Assembly (NCBI GenBank): GCA_937981995.1
Contig: CALJNC010000021.1
Location: 1 to 64,000 of the forward strand
Length of the DNA: 64,000 nt
Direction of reading: 5' to 3'
DNA from: an uncultured Chitinophagaceae bacterium
GTDB taxonomy: Bacteria > Bacteroidota > Bacteroidia > Chitinophagales > Chitinophagaceae
The notes below the pieces were generated by a model, which searched no databases, had not been told where the DNA came from, and worked only from the letters and a program-made list of their open reading frames with translations. Position 1 is the stretch's first letter; the number at the start of each line of letters is the position of its first letter. A program made the translations under genes and the position numbers. Of the stretch, positions 19,279-28,137 are shown in pieces.

Positions 19279-20151
19279 TTAGCTTCCGAGTATAAGTAAT
19301 AATATTGAACAGGCTGCTAGTCCTAATCCTAATTTATTACGCATGTTTAGTTTTTCTTTAAAAATAATAAAACCATAAATTGTAACGAGTATTAATATCC
19401 CAATATTATTAATTGGAATAATTGATGAGCTATTTAAATCTTTAAACTGTAATGCTTTTAAAAGAAAATAGATGGAGAAGTAATTTGGGATACCAAGCAA
19501 AATGCCGGCCAATAATGATTGGCTATTTAACTTTATGTTGCTCATCACTATTTGCTTAGCTAAATATAAACTACCCATTATGGCTGCTGCGGCAAAACAA
19601 TAGATCAAATAGTAATTTAAAGATTGATTATTTTTAATAAAGTTTGTTTCAACAAATTTCATAATAGTATCAATAGTACCGCTACCAATAAATAGTAATG
19701 GGAGTAGCCACCAGTTTTTATTATGATTTTTAGATTGTACTTTATCAGAAACGGTAATAAAATAAACACCTATCAAGGCACACAATAGACCTACAATTTT
19801 TATAAGGCCTAATCCTTCTTGATATAAATAAAAAGAAAAAAACACGGGTATAGCAAGTGACATTTTATTGGCAGCCTGTGTAAGTGTTACACCAATGCGC
19901 ACTGATGCCATAGACATTATATTAAACATGCTTATTAGCAAAATGCCAATTCCAATACTCCAGGGTAACCAATCACTTGTTATGTTGCTTTGGGTAAAGG
20001 GGTGTTCGCTTATGAAAAGACAACCTGTAACTACACAAACCCAGTAGTTTACAACGATAGCCGTTTGTGAGTCAATATTCCATTTGCCAAAGTATTTGAA
20101 AATGACTCCAACATATGCATTGAATAATATGGAAAGGATAATAAATATCAC
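19279..20151 (-). CDS. EamA/DMT-family transporter next to ribD
   Basis: An inner-membrane transporter of 290 residues with about ten hydrophobic helices in two repeat halves, as in the drug/metabolite transporter EamA family. Traits include GVIFKYFGKWN near the N-terminus, ALIGVYFI closing the first half and FIIFKEKLNMRNKLGLGLAACSILLL at the end. The start is a GTG whose bases overlap the ribD stop (GTGA). The substrate cannot be read from sequence. RibN riboflavin transporters belong to the same superfamily, so flavin transport is a context-based guess only. Confidence 0.85.
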   Translation of the reverse strand: MIFIILSILFNAYVGVIFKYFGKWNIDSQTAIVVNYWVCVVTGCLFISEHPFTQSNITSDWLPWSIGIGILLISMFNIMSMASVRIGVTLTQAANKMSLAIPVFFSFYLYQEGLGLIKIVGLLCALIGVYFITVSDKVQSKNHNKNWWLLPLLFIGSGTIDTIMKFVETNFIKNNQSLNYYLIYCFAAAAIMGSLYLAKQIVMSNIKLNSQSLLAGILLGIPNYFSIYFLLKALQFKDLNSSSIIPINNIGILILVTIYGFIIFKEKLNMRNKLGLGLAACSILLLILGS

Positions 20152-21194
20152 GTGAGGAATGGGGAATTACTGAATTGTTTTATTGTATCATCTAAAATAT
20201 TGTTTTCATGGATTGGAGTTGAAGAAGTAAGCTTGGGTGCTTTTACACTATTTGTTGTGTCTACTTCATTATTATTTGTAATTACAATAGCTTCATCCCA
20301 ACTATTTTCATTTATAAAAAATTGTAGCGTCTCAGCTCCACCTTCTATAAGTACCGAATATATATTATTTTGATACAAAGTTTCTGCGATTGATTTTGCC
20401 TTTTTTTCTACTTTTAAATAAGTTACTTCAGTGGTGCTTTCTATTGCTTTGGTTGTAAGTACAATATTGTTGTATCCTTTTTTGTAAATAATAGTGTGGG
20501 GGAGTGAACCATCCCAATCAATAAAAATGCGGCTAGGTTGTTTGCCCTGCCAATTACGAGCATTAAGAGAAGGTTTGTCAAGTAAGGCTGTATTATAACC
20601 TACTAATATTGCATCAACCCTTGTACGGTATTTATGGTTTATGATATTTGATTGCTCATTACTTATGGCAAGTTGCTTTAATTTATTACCAATGATACCA
20701 TTTAAACTTTGGGTCCATTTGAGTTTTATATACGAGCGTTGTTGTGCATGGTTAGTAAAAAACACTTTGTTTAATTTGTAGCATTCTTTTTTACATATGC
20801 CTGTAACTACTTCCACGCCTTTTTCTTTTAGCGCTTTAATGCCCTTGTTGTCTACTTCAGGGTTTAAATCTATTGTGCCTACAACTACTTTTTTAATATT
20901 TGCCTCCAGGATAGCTCTAGTGCAAGGTGGGGTTTTGCCTTTATGATTACAGGGCTCAAGCGTTACGTATAGGGTAGCTTTTGAAATATATTTTCGATTT
21001 TCTTTTGAAACACTGTTTAAGCAGTTTACCTCAGCATGTGCCTCGCCAAATTTTGCATGATATCCTTCGCCAATAATTTTATCATTATACACCAGTATGG
21101 AGCCTACCATTGGATTACTAGCTGTATTTCCAAGGCCTAGCTTGGCTAATTCAATACAGCGCAGCATGTATATATCTTCAGTTGTCTTGCTCAA
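20148..21194 (-). CDS. ribD: Bifunctional riboflavin biosynthesis deaminase/reductase RibD
   Basis: RibD carries out two consecutive steps of riboflavin synthesis: deamination of the pyrimidine intermediate, then NADPH reduction of its ribosyl side chain. The N-terminal deaminase domain (about 1-145) has the zinc site HAEVN and PCNHKGKTPPC. The reductase domain follows (about 150-348: SYIKLKWTQSLNGIIG, VGYNTALLDKPSLNAR, IEGGAETLQFFI). Its 348 residues fit the family. It is the first gene of a three-gene unit with the EamA transporter and the YigZ-like protein. No other rib gene is present. Confidence 0.95.
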   Translation of the reverse strand: MSKTTEDIYMLRCIELAKLGLGNTASNPMVGSILVYNDKIIGEGYHAKFGEAHAEVNCLNSVSKENRKYISKATLYVTLEPCNHKGKTPPCTRAILEANIKKVVVGTIDLNPEVDNKGIKALKEKGVEVVTGICKKECYKLNKVFFTNHAQQRSYIKLKWTQSLNGIIGNKLKQLAISNEQSNIINHKYRTRVDAILVGYNTALLDKPSLNARNWQGKQPSRIFIDWDGSLPHTIIYKKGYNNIVLTTKAIESTTEVTYLKVEKKAKSIAETLYQNNIYSVLIEGGAETLQFFINENSWDEAIVITNNNEVDTTNSVKAPKLTSSTPIHENNILDDTIKQFSNSPFLT

Positions 21195-21319
21195 TATGCT
21201 GTCAAAACTAACACATTATCAACGCTTAATCAGTCATTAACTTGAATTGAGTTGAATTAATAACTGATTAGCAATTGGTATTTTTATATTCCTAATCTTT
21301 GCGTTCAAATTTAGATACT

Positions 21320-24300
21320 ATGAAAAAGCTATTACTAATTTTAACTTTCTTTATTTCTTTTACCACAGCTAAGGCACAAGATTATTTGGGTTTAAGCACA
21401 GGGAACTATTCTGGGATACATGGGGTAATGTTACAGCCGGCTAATGTTGCTGATAACAGATACAAGTGGGAATTAAATTTAATCTCTACGAACATTGGTT
21501 TTCAAAATAATTACATTGGTCTATCAAGAAACTATTTTATAAACAATCGTTTTTCTTTTGATGATTATAATACTTATGATGAATTTAAAAGAAATGTGAT
21601 GACTGAGAATCAAGTATCAGGTAATAATGTTCAGTTTAATTTAAATAATAGATTGAATTTGCCTTCTTTGCTTCTTACTACAGGTAAAAAATCAGGTATT
21701 GCCTTAGGTATACAATCTCGTACTTCGATGGCAGTAGATAATATGAATCCTGCTTTTGCAAAACAATTATATGATGAATGGCAAAATGCTTCTACGTACA
21801 ATATGCCTTATAATATTAGTGGTTTAGATATGTCGGCCTTAAATTGGATTGAAGGTAGTTTAACCTATGGTCGTGTTTTAGTAGATAATGGCAAGCACTT
21901 TTTAAAGGCTGGTGTTACTGGTAAATATCTTGGTGGTGTTTCTTCGTGGTATCTACATGCAGAAGATATGAATGTAACTGCTAATAATGATTCAACACTT
22001 AGCCTACAGGGTAGCGAAGTGCGTTATGGTCATAGTGAAACAAATATCTCAGGTCAGATTGCTGATTACAGGCCTGATGCTAATGGTTTTGGTTTTGATG
22101 CAGGTTTGGTTTATGAGTTTAGAGGAAGAATTAATAAATTCAAATTCCTAAAATTAAATAAAGGAGGCGATGAGGTTTACACTTCTACACGTCGTGATAA
22201 AAATAAATATTCTTTTAAGTTAGGTGTTTCCTTAGTAGATGTAGGTCAGCTTACATTTAATTCTACACCACTTGCACGTGATTTTAGTGCGAATGTAAAC
22301 GGAATAAATATTAAAAATAATGGAATAAGAAATGTACAAACCTTAGATACATTCATTAGTAATAATGTAAATTATTTAAGTACAGAAACAGGTCAACCAT
22401 ACACAGTGGCAATGCCTACAGCTTTGAGCGGTCAGTTTGACTTACACTTAGTAAAAGGATTTTATGTAAATGCAATGGCCTATGTTCCTTTTAATGGTTT
22501 AAATAAGGATGCTGATTATAGAGTATTTACGCCTAACTACTATGCGGTTACTCCTCGTTGGGAAAGCAGAGCAGCTGGCTTATACGTTCCTATTGTTTAT
22601 AACAACAATCATAATGAAGCTAAAGATCTTACAATAGGAAGTACACTTCGTTTAGGGCCTTTATTTGTAGGAACTTCTAATATTCTAACCTTAGTAAAGA
22701 AAGATAATATACAATCTGCTGATTTACATGTTGGGTTTAAATTACCATTTGCGCATGGTAAGCCAAGTAAGGCAGCTAATATGTTTAAGAAGTTTACAAA
22801 TACTTTGGATAGCGAGATAGAAGATATAGAAGTTGTAGAAGAAAAAGAGCTAATTGTTGAGCCACAAATTGAGGAAGAAAGAATAATTGAAAAAGAAATT
22901 ATTAGAGAAGAAAAACAAGAGGTTAGACCAATTCAAATTATCATAAATAATTATAATACATCTTCTGGTGCAAAAAAGAATAACCAGCAAGTGATAGATG
23001 TGGATCCTCAATCAGGTGAAACCAATCAGCGTGAAGTAATAATTGATGATAATACAAGGTCAGAAGATTATAATAATGTAAACATTGAGCAACAAGAAAT
23101 GAGAAGTATGCAAGAGCAAATTGAATACTTAAAGTTTAAGTTGAAGCAAAAAGAGTTATTGTTGAATGAGCTTGAAAACGAACAGAATAGAATAAAAGAT
23201 AACTCTTCAACAGAAGAAAGTAAAAAAAAAATTGATTCGCTGACGAACGATTTTTTATATAACAACAATTACGTTTGGGACGGAGCTAGTGATTATAACA
23301 CAAGCTCCGTTTTTGACGTTGATGCCAAAATGTTTGAACTTAGAAAAGAACTTATGAGTTTGGATTCTAAGAATGTAGCATTAGATAGACAAGTAGCGCA
23401 GATAGCAAGAGTAAACGATCAAATAGAATCTAACTACAAAGATGGAGACCGTAAAGAATCTATCAGTGCTTTGGATTATGTAATAACTAACTTACAAACA
23501 AGTGAGTACCTAGCCTTAAAGCCAGCAAAAGTACGCTACCATAGTTCGCCAGTTTATAGCTACGAGTCAGATGTATTAAAAAATAATCAGCAACCAGCAC
23601 GAGTAGATATTGAACCAGCTAAAAACTATGACCTAGATAAGGGTAGCAGAAGTAGCACAAATAATTTATTAAAAAACTATAATACTAAATCTTATAGTGC
23701 AACTAATAATAATAGTAAGGAATATAATTTATTAAGAAGTGAGATTAAGTCATTACGAGCTGAATTGAAAGATTATAAAACGGAGGCTAAAAAAGCGAAC
23801 AAGCTAATTGACAACAGAGTACCTTTTGATAAAAATAGAAGGGAAAATAGCCAATTTGCTGTAACCAATAATCAAGTAACTATTTTACGTGATACGGTTT
23901 ATATGGATAAGCCGGTTGAAAAAATTGTAACTAAAATTGTAAGAGATACAATTACTAATACGATTGAGAAGAATAATATTATTACTAAAACAGAAACTAA
24001 GGAAAAATTAGTAGAAGTAGAGGTGGATAATACGGAGGCTCGTTTATTAGATATGCCTGCTTACTTCGTATTGTTTGATGTAAACTCAGCGTCTATTAAT
24101 TCTATTTATAGAAATAAATTGAACTACTATGCTTCGCAACTTAAAGCGTACCCTAATTTAAAAGTTAGATTAACGGGACATGCTGATGCAACTGGAAACG
24201 CGGCTGCTAACCTAGCATTATCAAAAAGGAGAGCACAGCAAGTAAGAAATTACTTAATCCTAAAAGGTGTAAGTAAAGACAGAATTTCTTCAGAATTTAA

Positions 24301-24385
24301 TGGAGATCAGGATCCTTTAGCTGATAATAAAACTAAAACAGGTAAAAGTCAGAATCGCAGGGTAGAGGTGCTTTACGTAAAGTAA
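21320..24385 (+). CDS. DUF5723-type outer-membrane barrel fused to a C-terminal OmpA peptidoglycan-binding domain
   Basis: An exported protein of 1021 residues. The ATG at 21320 gives a clean signal peptide (MKKLLLILTFFISFTTAKAQ); the longer reading starts in the probable promoter. Residues about 21-490 look like a DUF5723 beta-barrel (QDYLGLSTGNYSGIHGVMLQPANVADNRYKWELNL). About 500-890 is charged, coiled-coil and Asn-rich (EEERIIEKEIIREEKQ, QEQIEYLKFKLKQKELLLNE). The last ~110 residues are an OmpA domain: YFVLFDVNSASI, LTGHADATGNAAANLALSKRRAQQVRNYL, SQNRRVEV. It probably anchors the outer membrane to peptidoglycan through a long spacer. It appears monocistronic. Confidence 0.88.
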   Translation: MKKLLLILTFFISFTTAKAQDYLGLSTGNYSGIHGVMLQPANVADNRYKWELNLISTNIGFQNNYIGLSRNYFINNRFSFDDYNTYDEFKRNVMTENQVSGNNVQFNLNNRLNLPSLLLTTGKKSGIALGIQSRTSMAVDNMNPAFAKQLYDEWQNASTYNMPYNISGLDMSALNWIEGSLTYGRVLVDNGKHFLKAGVTGKYLGGVSSWYLHAEDMNVTANNDSTLSLQGSEVRYGHSETNISGQIADYRPDANGFGFDAGLVYEFRGRINKFKFLKLNKGGDEVYTSTRRDKNKYSFKLGVSLVDVGQLTFNSTPLARDFSANVNGINIKNNGIRNVQTLDTFISNNVNYLSTETGQPYTVAMPTALSGQFDLHLVKGFYVNAMAYVPFNGLNKDADYRVFTPNYYAVTPRWESRAAGLYVPIVYNNNHNEAKDLTIGSTLRLGPLFVGTSNILTLVKKDNIQSADLHVGFKLPFAHGKPSKAANMFKKFTNTLDSEIEDIEVVEEKELIVEPQIEEERIIEKEIIREEKQEVRPIQIIINNYNTSSGAKKNNQQVIDVDPQSGETNQREVIIDDNTRSEDYNNVNIEQQEMRSMQEQIEYLKFKLKQKELLLNELENEQNRIKDNSSTEESKKKIDSLTNDFLYNNNYVWDGASDYNTSSVFDVDAKMFELRKELMSLDSKNVALDRQVAQIARVNDQIESNYKDGDRKESISALDYVITNLQTSEYLALKPAKVRYHSSPVYSYESDVLKNNQQPARVDIEPAKNYDLDKGSRSSTNNLLKNYNTKSYSATNNNSKEYNLLRSEIKSLRAELKDYKTEAKKANKLIDNRVPFDKNRRENSQFAVTNNQVTILRDTVYMDKPVEKIVTKIVRDTITNTIEKNNIITKTETKEKLVEVEVDNTEARLLDMPAYFVLFDVNSASINSIYRNKLNYYASQLKAYPNLKVRLTGHADATGNAAANLALSKRRAQQVRNYLILKGVSKDRISSEFNGDQDPLADNKTKTGKSQNRRVEVLYVK

Positions 24386-24397
24386 TCGTACTTAGTT

Positions 24398-26248
24398 TTA
24401 CTTAATATCTTTTCCTGATAAAGCTGCTGAAACTGCTTTGTCCATTACACGCTCAGCATATGGCCGGCTTATATCGTTAAGCTTTTCCTGCTCTAGTTGG
24501 ATTTTATCTTTATCTTTTGATTCAATAGCCTTTTGTACTTGTTGCATTTGACTACGGCTAGCTTCTTTTTCATCTTTTGTAATAAGCTCAGCATGTTTTT
24601 CAAGGAATTTTTCGCTTTGATCTATTAAGTGTTCCGCTTCTGTTTTAGCTTCTATAAAAGCTCGGTGAGCAATATCCTCTTTGGCATGTTGCATGGAGTC
24701 CATGAGCATTTGTTCTACCTTATCGTCGTCTAGGCCGTATTGAGGCTTTATTTCAATTTCTTGTTTTGTATTGCTTCGAACTTCAGTAGCGCTTACTGTT
24801 AATATTCCATCAGCATTTAGCTGAAATTTAATTTGCACTTTAGGCAAACCTGCCGGCATGGAAGGAATATTTTTCAATGTAAAAGCACCAAGTTTTCTAT
24901 TATCACCTACTAAATCTCTTTCACCTTGGTACACGTTTATTTCAATACCTGATTGGCCATCTTTTTGTGTAGTATACTCACGCGAAGCCTGTGATGGGAC
25001 TTTAGAATTACGAGGAATTATTACATCCATTAAGCCTCCCATAGTTTCTAAGCCTAATGACAAAGGAGTTACATCTAGTAATAATATATCACTAGTATTA
25101 CCGGCTAATATATCAGCCTGTATAGCAGCACCAAGAGAAACTATTTCATCGGGATTTACTTCGCAGCTTACTTCCTGCTCAAAATAGTCTGAAACCATTT
25201 TCTGCACAGCAGGAGTTCTTGTGGAACCACCTACCATAACTACCTTGTCTATTTCTTTTTTTGTAAGGGTGCTATCAGCTAATGCTTTAGTACAGGCCGC
25301 TATTGTGCGTTCAATTAAAGGTGTAATGAGCGTATCAAATTCTTCTTTGGTTATATGCACATTACTGTCTTGGAAAGTAGATTCAAACTTATCTTTTGTG
25401 CTTAAAGTCTTTTTAGCTTCTTCGCTCAATAGTCGCAAGCTTTGTACTGCTTCTTTATTGTTATAAAAAGTAGCATCAAGTTTCAATAAACTTATAAAAT
25501 GATCAAATATTACTTTGTCAAAATCATCGCCACCTAAGTACGTATCTCCATTGGTGCTCAGTACATCAAATACGCCATCCGATAGTTTAAGAATAGAAAT
25601 GTCAAAGGTGCCTCCTCCTAAGTCATATACAGCTATGTTTTGTTCTTCTTGCGTAGTAGTACCCATACCGTAAGCGAGGCTTGCGGCAGTAGGTTCATTT
25701 ATAATGCGTAGTACTTCAAGTCCTGCTAATTTCCCAGCATCTCTTGTTGCTTGTCTTTGGCTATCATTAAAATAAGCAGGTACTGTAATTACGCATTTGC
25801 TTACATCTGTTTTTAAAATATGCTCAGCTCTATTTTTTAATTCTTTCAGTATTAGTGAGGATAATTCAATTGGGCTATAGAATTTTTCTTCTACTTGTAT
25901 TTTTACTAGTTCTGATTCCTCGTTATCAATTATCTTATACGAGAAGAAGTCTTTACGGGCTTTAATGTCGTCAAATGATCTACCTAATAACCTTTTGATA
26001 CTATAAATCGTATTGGTTGCATCTGTTTCCAAGTATTCTTTTGCATCATTTCCTACCGAGATAGTTTCACCAAAATGTATAATAGATGGCACCATGGATT
26101 GCTGGTCAATTTCCTTAAGTGCAATTGGTTTTTTTGTGTCGGGATGAATAGCAGCAACTAAACTGTTTGTTGTGCCTAAATCAATACCTACTATTATTTC
26201 ATCCTGTTGTATGCTACCTGTAGCAATGTTGATTGGAATTTTTGCCAT
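24398..26248 (-). CDS. hscA: Hsp70-type chaperone HscA
   Basis: A 616-residue Hsp70 of the HscA branch, which elsewhere helps transfer Fe-S clusters from the IscU scaffold. The nucleotide-binding domain is complete: [12 protein letters not shown] (after an ~20-residue N-terminal extension typical of HscA), [46 protein letters not shown] and [12 protein letters not shown]. The substrate-binding domain begins near [17 protein letters not shown]. The length equals that of E. coli HscA. iscU, hscB and fdx are absent from the window. The gene follows the DUF6089 barrel gene by 9 bases, so they share a transcript. A second DnaK paralogue is the alternative. Confidence 0.87.
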   Translation of the reverse strand: MAKIPINIATGSIQQDEIIVGIDLGTTNSLVAAIHPDTKKPIALKEIDQQSMVPSIIHFGETISVGNDAKEYLETDATNTIYSIKRLLGRSFDDIKARKDFFSYKIIDNEESELVKIQVEEKFYSPIELSSLILKELKNRAEHILKTDVSKCVITVPAYFNDSQRQATRDAGKLAGLEVLRIINEPTAASLAYGMGTTTQEEQNIAVYDLGGGTFDISILKLSDGVFDVLSTNGDTYLGGDDFDKVIFDHFISLLKLDATFYNNKEAVQSLRLLSEEAKKTLSTKDKFESTFQDSNVHITKEEFDTLITPLIERTIAACTKALADSTLTKKEIDKVVMVGGSTRTPAVQKMVSDYFEQEVSCEVNPDEIVSLGAAIQADILAGNTSDILLLDVTPLSLGLETMGGLMDVIIPRNSKVPSQASREYTTQKDGQSGIEINVYQGERDLVGDNRKLGAFTLKNIPSMPAGLPKVQIKFQLNADGILTVSATEVRSNTKQEIEIKPQYGLDDDKVEQMLMDSMQHAKEDIAHRAFIEAKTEAEHLIDQSEKFLEKHAELITKDEKEASRSQMQQVQKAIESKDKDKIQLEQEKLNDISRPYAERVMDKAVSAALSGKDIK

Positions 26249-26257
26249 AAATAAAAA

Positions 26258-27103
26258 TTAATTAGAGTCTGGGCAACGATAAGTTGGTAACCTGAAACTG
26301 ATGAATAAGTGAGCAGTTAAAAACTGATCACGTGTAGAATTAATACCTCTTTGTCTGCCTTCGATCCCAATGGCTTCGTCTCTAACCTCCGTAGATCTAT
26401 CTTGAAGTTGTGATGCAAAAGTTGGATAAGGTGAGTTAGGATTATTAGGGAATAAATTAGCACCCACATAGGTTGTGCTTACGTCATCTAAGTAATCAGT
26501 GGTTGTCATTCGATTTATTGCTTCAAATCCAATGGTAACCCCTTTAGAAAGCCAAAACTTTACACCGGCGCCAATTGGGAAGCTTACTGCCCCTTTGCCA
26601 TACTTTCTGTCGCTATATTGTGGGTAGGATTGTCCTTCGGTCCCAAGTGGTCTTAGTTTTACTTTGGTGTCTTCAATTTCGGCATAAGGGTCATACTGAA
26701 AATAGCCAACTCCTAATGTGATGTAAGGCGTAATTCTATTTTCAAAATCACCGATGTCGTATTTAAAAAAGTGAAAATCAGCCATAACAGAGGCTTCATA
26801 TATATCTGATTTAAAACTAAGATTACGCTGTTGCTGAAAAAAATTATTTGTATAACTATCAGCAAAGCCTACATGTGCGTAATTGCCTGCCAATCGCAAT
26901 GCGATATAAGGGCTAAAGTTTATTTTCATGAAGGCTCCACCGCTTTGCCTAAAATAGTCAAAACCATACTGCTGATTTAAATCACCAAAATAATTAGAAC
27001 CACCAGCGCTTATTCCAAACTCTGATTTTCTATAGTACACTTGACCATATGACCCATAGGTAATACAGCAAAGAATAATGATGATAAGTGCTTTTAAGCG
27101 CAT
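26258..27103 (-). CDS. DUF6089 family outer-membrane beta-barrel protein
   Basis: A predicted eight-strand-like outer-membrane barrel of 281 residues and unknown function. The start at 27103 gives MRLKALIIIILCCITYGSYGQ, a signal peptide; a longer reading from 27118 would begin inside the -7 box at 27108-27115. Family features include SEFGISAGGSNYFGDLNQ, NYAHVGFADSY, ITPYITLGVGYFQYDPYAE and FPIGAGVKFWLSKGVTIGFE, and the C-terminal strand AHLFISFRL. Alternating hydrophobic strands are seen throughout. It lies upstream of hscA with a 9-base gap. Confidence 0.88.
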   Translation of the reverse strand: MRLKALIIIILCCITYGSYGQVYYRKSEFGISAGGSNYFGDLNQQYGFDYFRQSGGAFMKINFSPYIALRLAGNYAHVGFADSYTNNFFQQQRNLSFKSDIYEASVMADFHFFKYDIGDFENRITPYITLGVGYFQYDPYAEIEDTKVKLRPLGTEGQSYPQYSDRKYGKGAVSFPIGAGVKFWLSKGVTIGFEAINRMTTTDYLDDVSTTYVGANLFPNNPNSPYPTFASQLQDRSTEVRDEAIGIEGRQRGINSTRDQFLTAHLFISFRLPTYRCPDSN

Positions 27104-27107
27104 ATTA

Positions 27108-27115
27108 CAAAGGTA
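27108..27115 (-). promoter_or_regulatory. -7 box of the DUF6089/hscA unit, 4 bases before the ATG
   Basis: On the minus strand TACCTTTG matches TAnnTTTG exactly and is separated from the ATG at 27103 by 4 bases, so the message may be leaderless. No convincing -33 TTG was found. Confidence 0.55.
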
Positions 27116-27165
27116 CAACCAAAAGAGTCTAGCCTATTTCTATATTGTTATATAAAATTAAAAAA

Positions 27166-28137
27166 TTACTTAGAAATGATCATGGCCATTTCTGATAAGT
27201 CTAAAGGGTTCTCTTTTTTTCTATCCTTCATTTGATCAAAAGGCAGTACTTTAATTTCTCCACCTTGAATGCCTATCATATGCCCGCTTATGCCATCAAG
27301 TAGTGAATTTACAGCTGAGTACCCCATTCTACTAGCAAGTATCCTATCCGTGGCCGAAGGCGAGCCTCCACGTTGTATGTGTCCAAGAATTGTCACTCGG
27401 CTTTGTATGTTAGGTATTTGCTCTATAAGATATTCGTTTAATTTTTGAGCACCTCCAAATTCATCTCCTTCCGCTACAATAATTAAATTGGTTTGTTTCT
27501 TTCTTTTTCTGTCATCGGTAACCTCATTTACAAAGGACTCAATATTCTCTTGCAGTTCAGGAATAAAAATATGTTGTGCCCCACAAGAAATGCCACTATT
27601 GAGTGCCAGGTAACCTGCATCTCTTCCCATTACTTCTACAATAAATATTCTGTCATGCGCCTCAGCAGTTTCTCTAATTTTGTCTATCGCAGATACTGCC
27701 GTATTTAAAGCAGTATCATAGCCAATGGTTAAATCCGTACCTAGTATATCGTTATCAATTGTACCCGGCACACCAATAACCTTGATGTTGTGTTCTTTAA
27801 ACAGCTTTTGTGCTCCTTTAAAGCTACCATCACCACCTATTACCACCAATGAATCGATACCCTGTTCTTTAAGGTTTTTAGCCGCTTGTGCACGACCTTC
27901 TTTATCAAAAAACGCTTTACTTCTTGCTGTTTTGAGTATCGTACCACCACGTTGTAAAATATTGGCTACTGCTGTTGTATCAAGTTGTTTTACTTCATTT
28001 TCAATTAGTCCTTGATAACCACGCATTATACCATAGCATTCAGCACCATGGTGCAAGCTTGTTCTGCATACAGCACGTATGGCTGCATTCATTCCAGGCG
28101 CATCGCCTCCGCTTGTAAGAACTCCTATTTTATTCAT
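27166..28137 (-). CDS. pfkA: ATP-dependent 6-phosphofructokinase
   Basis: Phosphorylates fructose-6-phosphate to fructose-1,6-bisphosphate, the committed step of glycolysis. The 323 residues match bacterial PfkA. Visible motifs are GVLTSGGDAPGMNAAIRAV (ATP site), IGGDGSFKGA, PGTIDNDILGTDLTIGYDTA with the catalytic Asp of GTIDND, EVMGRDAGYLAL and LGHIQRGGSPSATDRILASRMG. The Gly-Gly-Asp-Gly at the ATP site fits ATP use rather than pyrophosphate use. The start overlaps the end of the M1 peptidase gene by 8 bases. Confidence 0.97.
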   Translation of the reverse strand: MNKIGVLTSGGDAPGMNAAIRAVCRTSLHHGAECYGIMRGYQGLIENEVKQLDTTAVANILQRGGTILKTARSKAFFDKEGRAQAAKNLKEQGIDSLVVIGGDGSFKGAQKLFKEHNIKVIGVPGTIDNDILGTDLTIGYDTALNTAVSAIDKIRETAEAHDRIFIVEVMGRDAGYLALNSGISCGAQHIFIPELQENIESFVNEVTDDRKRKKQTNLIIVAEGDEFGGAQKLNEYLIEQIPNIQSRVTILGHIQRGGSPSATDRILASRMGYSAVNSLLDGISGHMIGIQGGEIKVLPFDQMKDRKKENPLDLSEMAMIISK

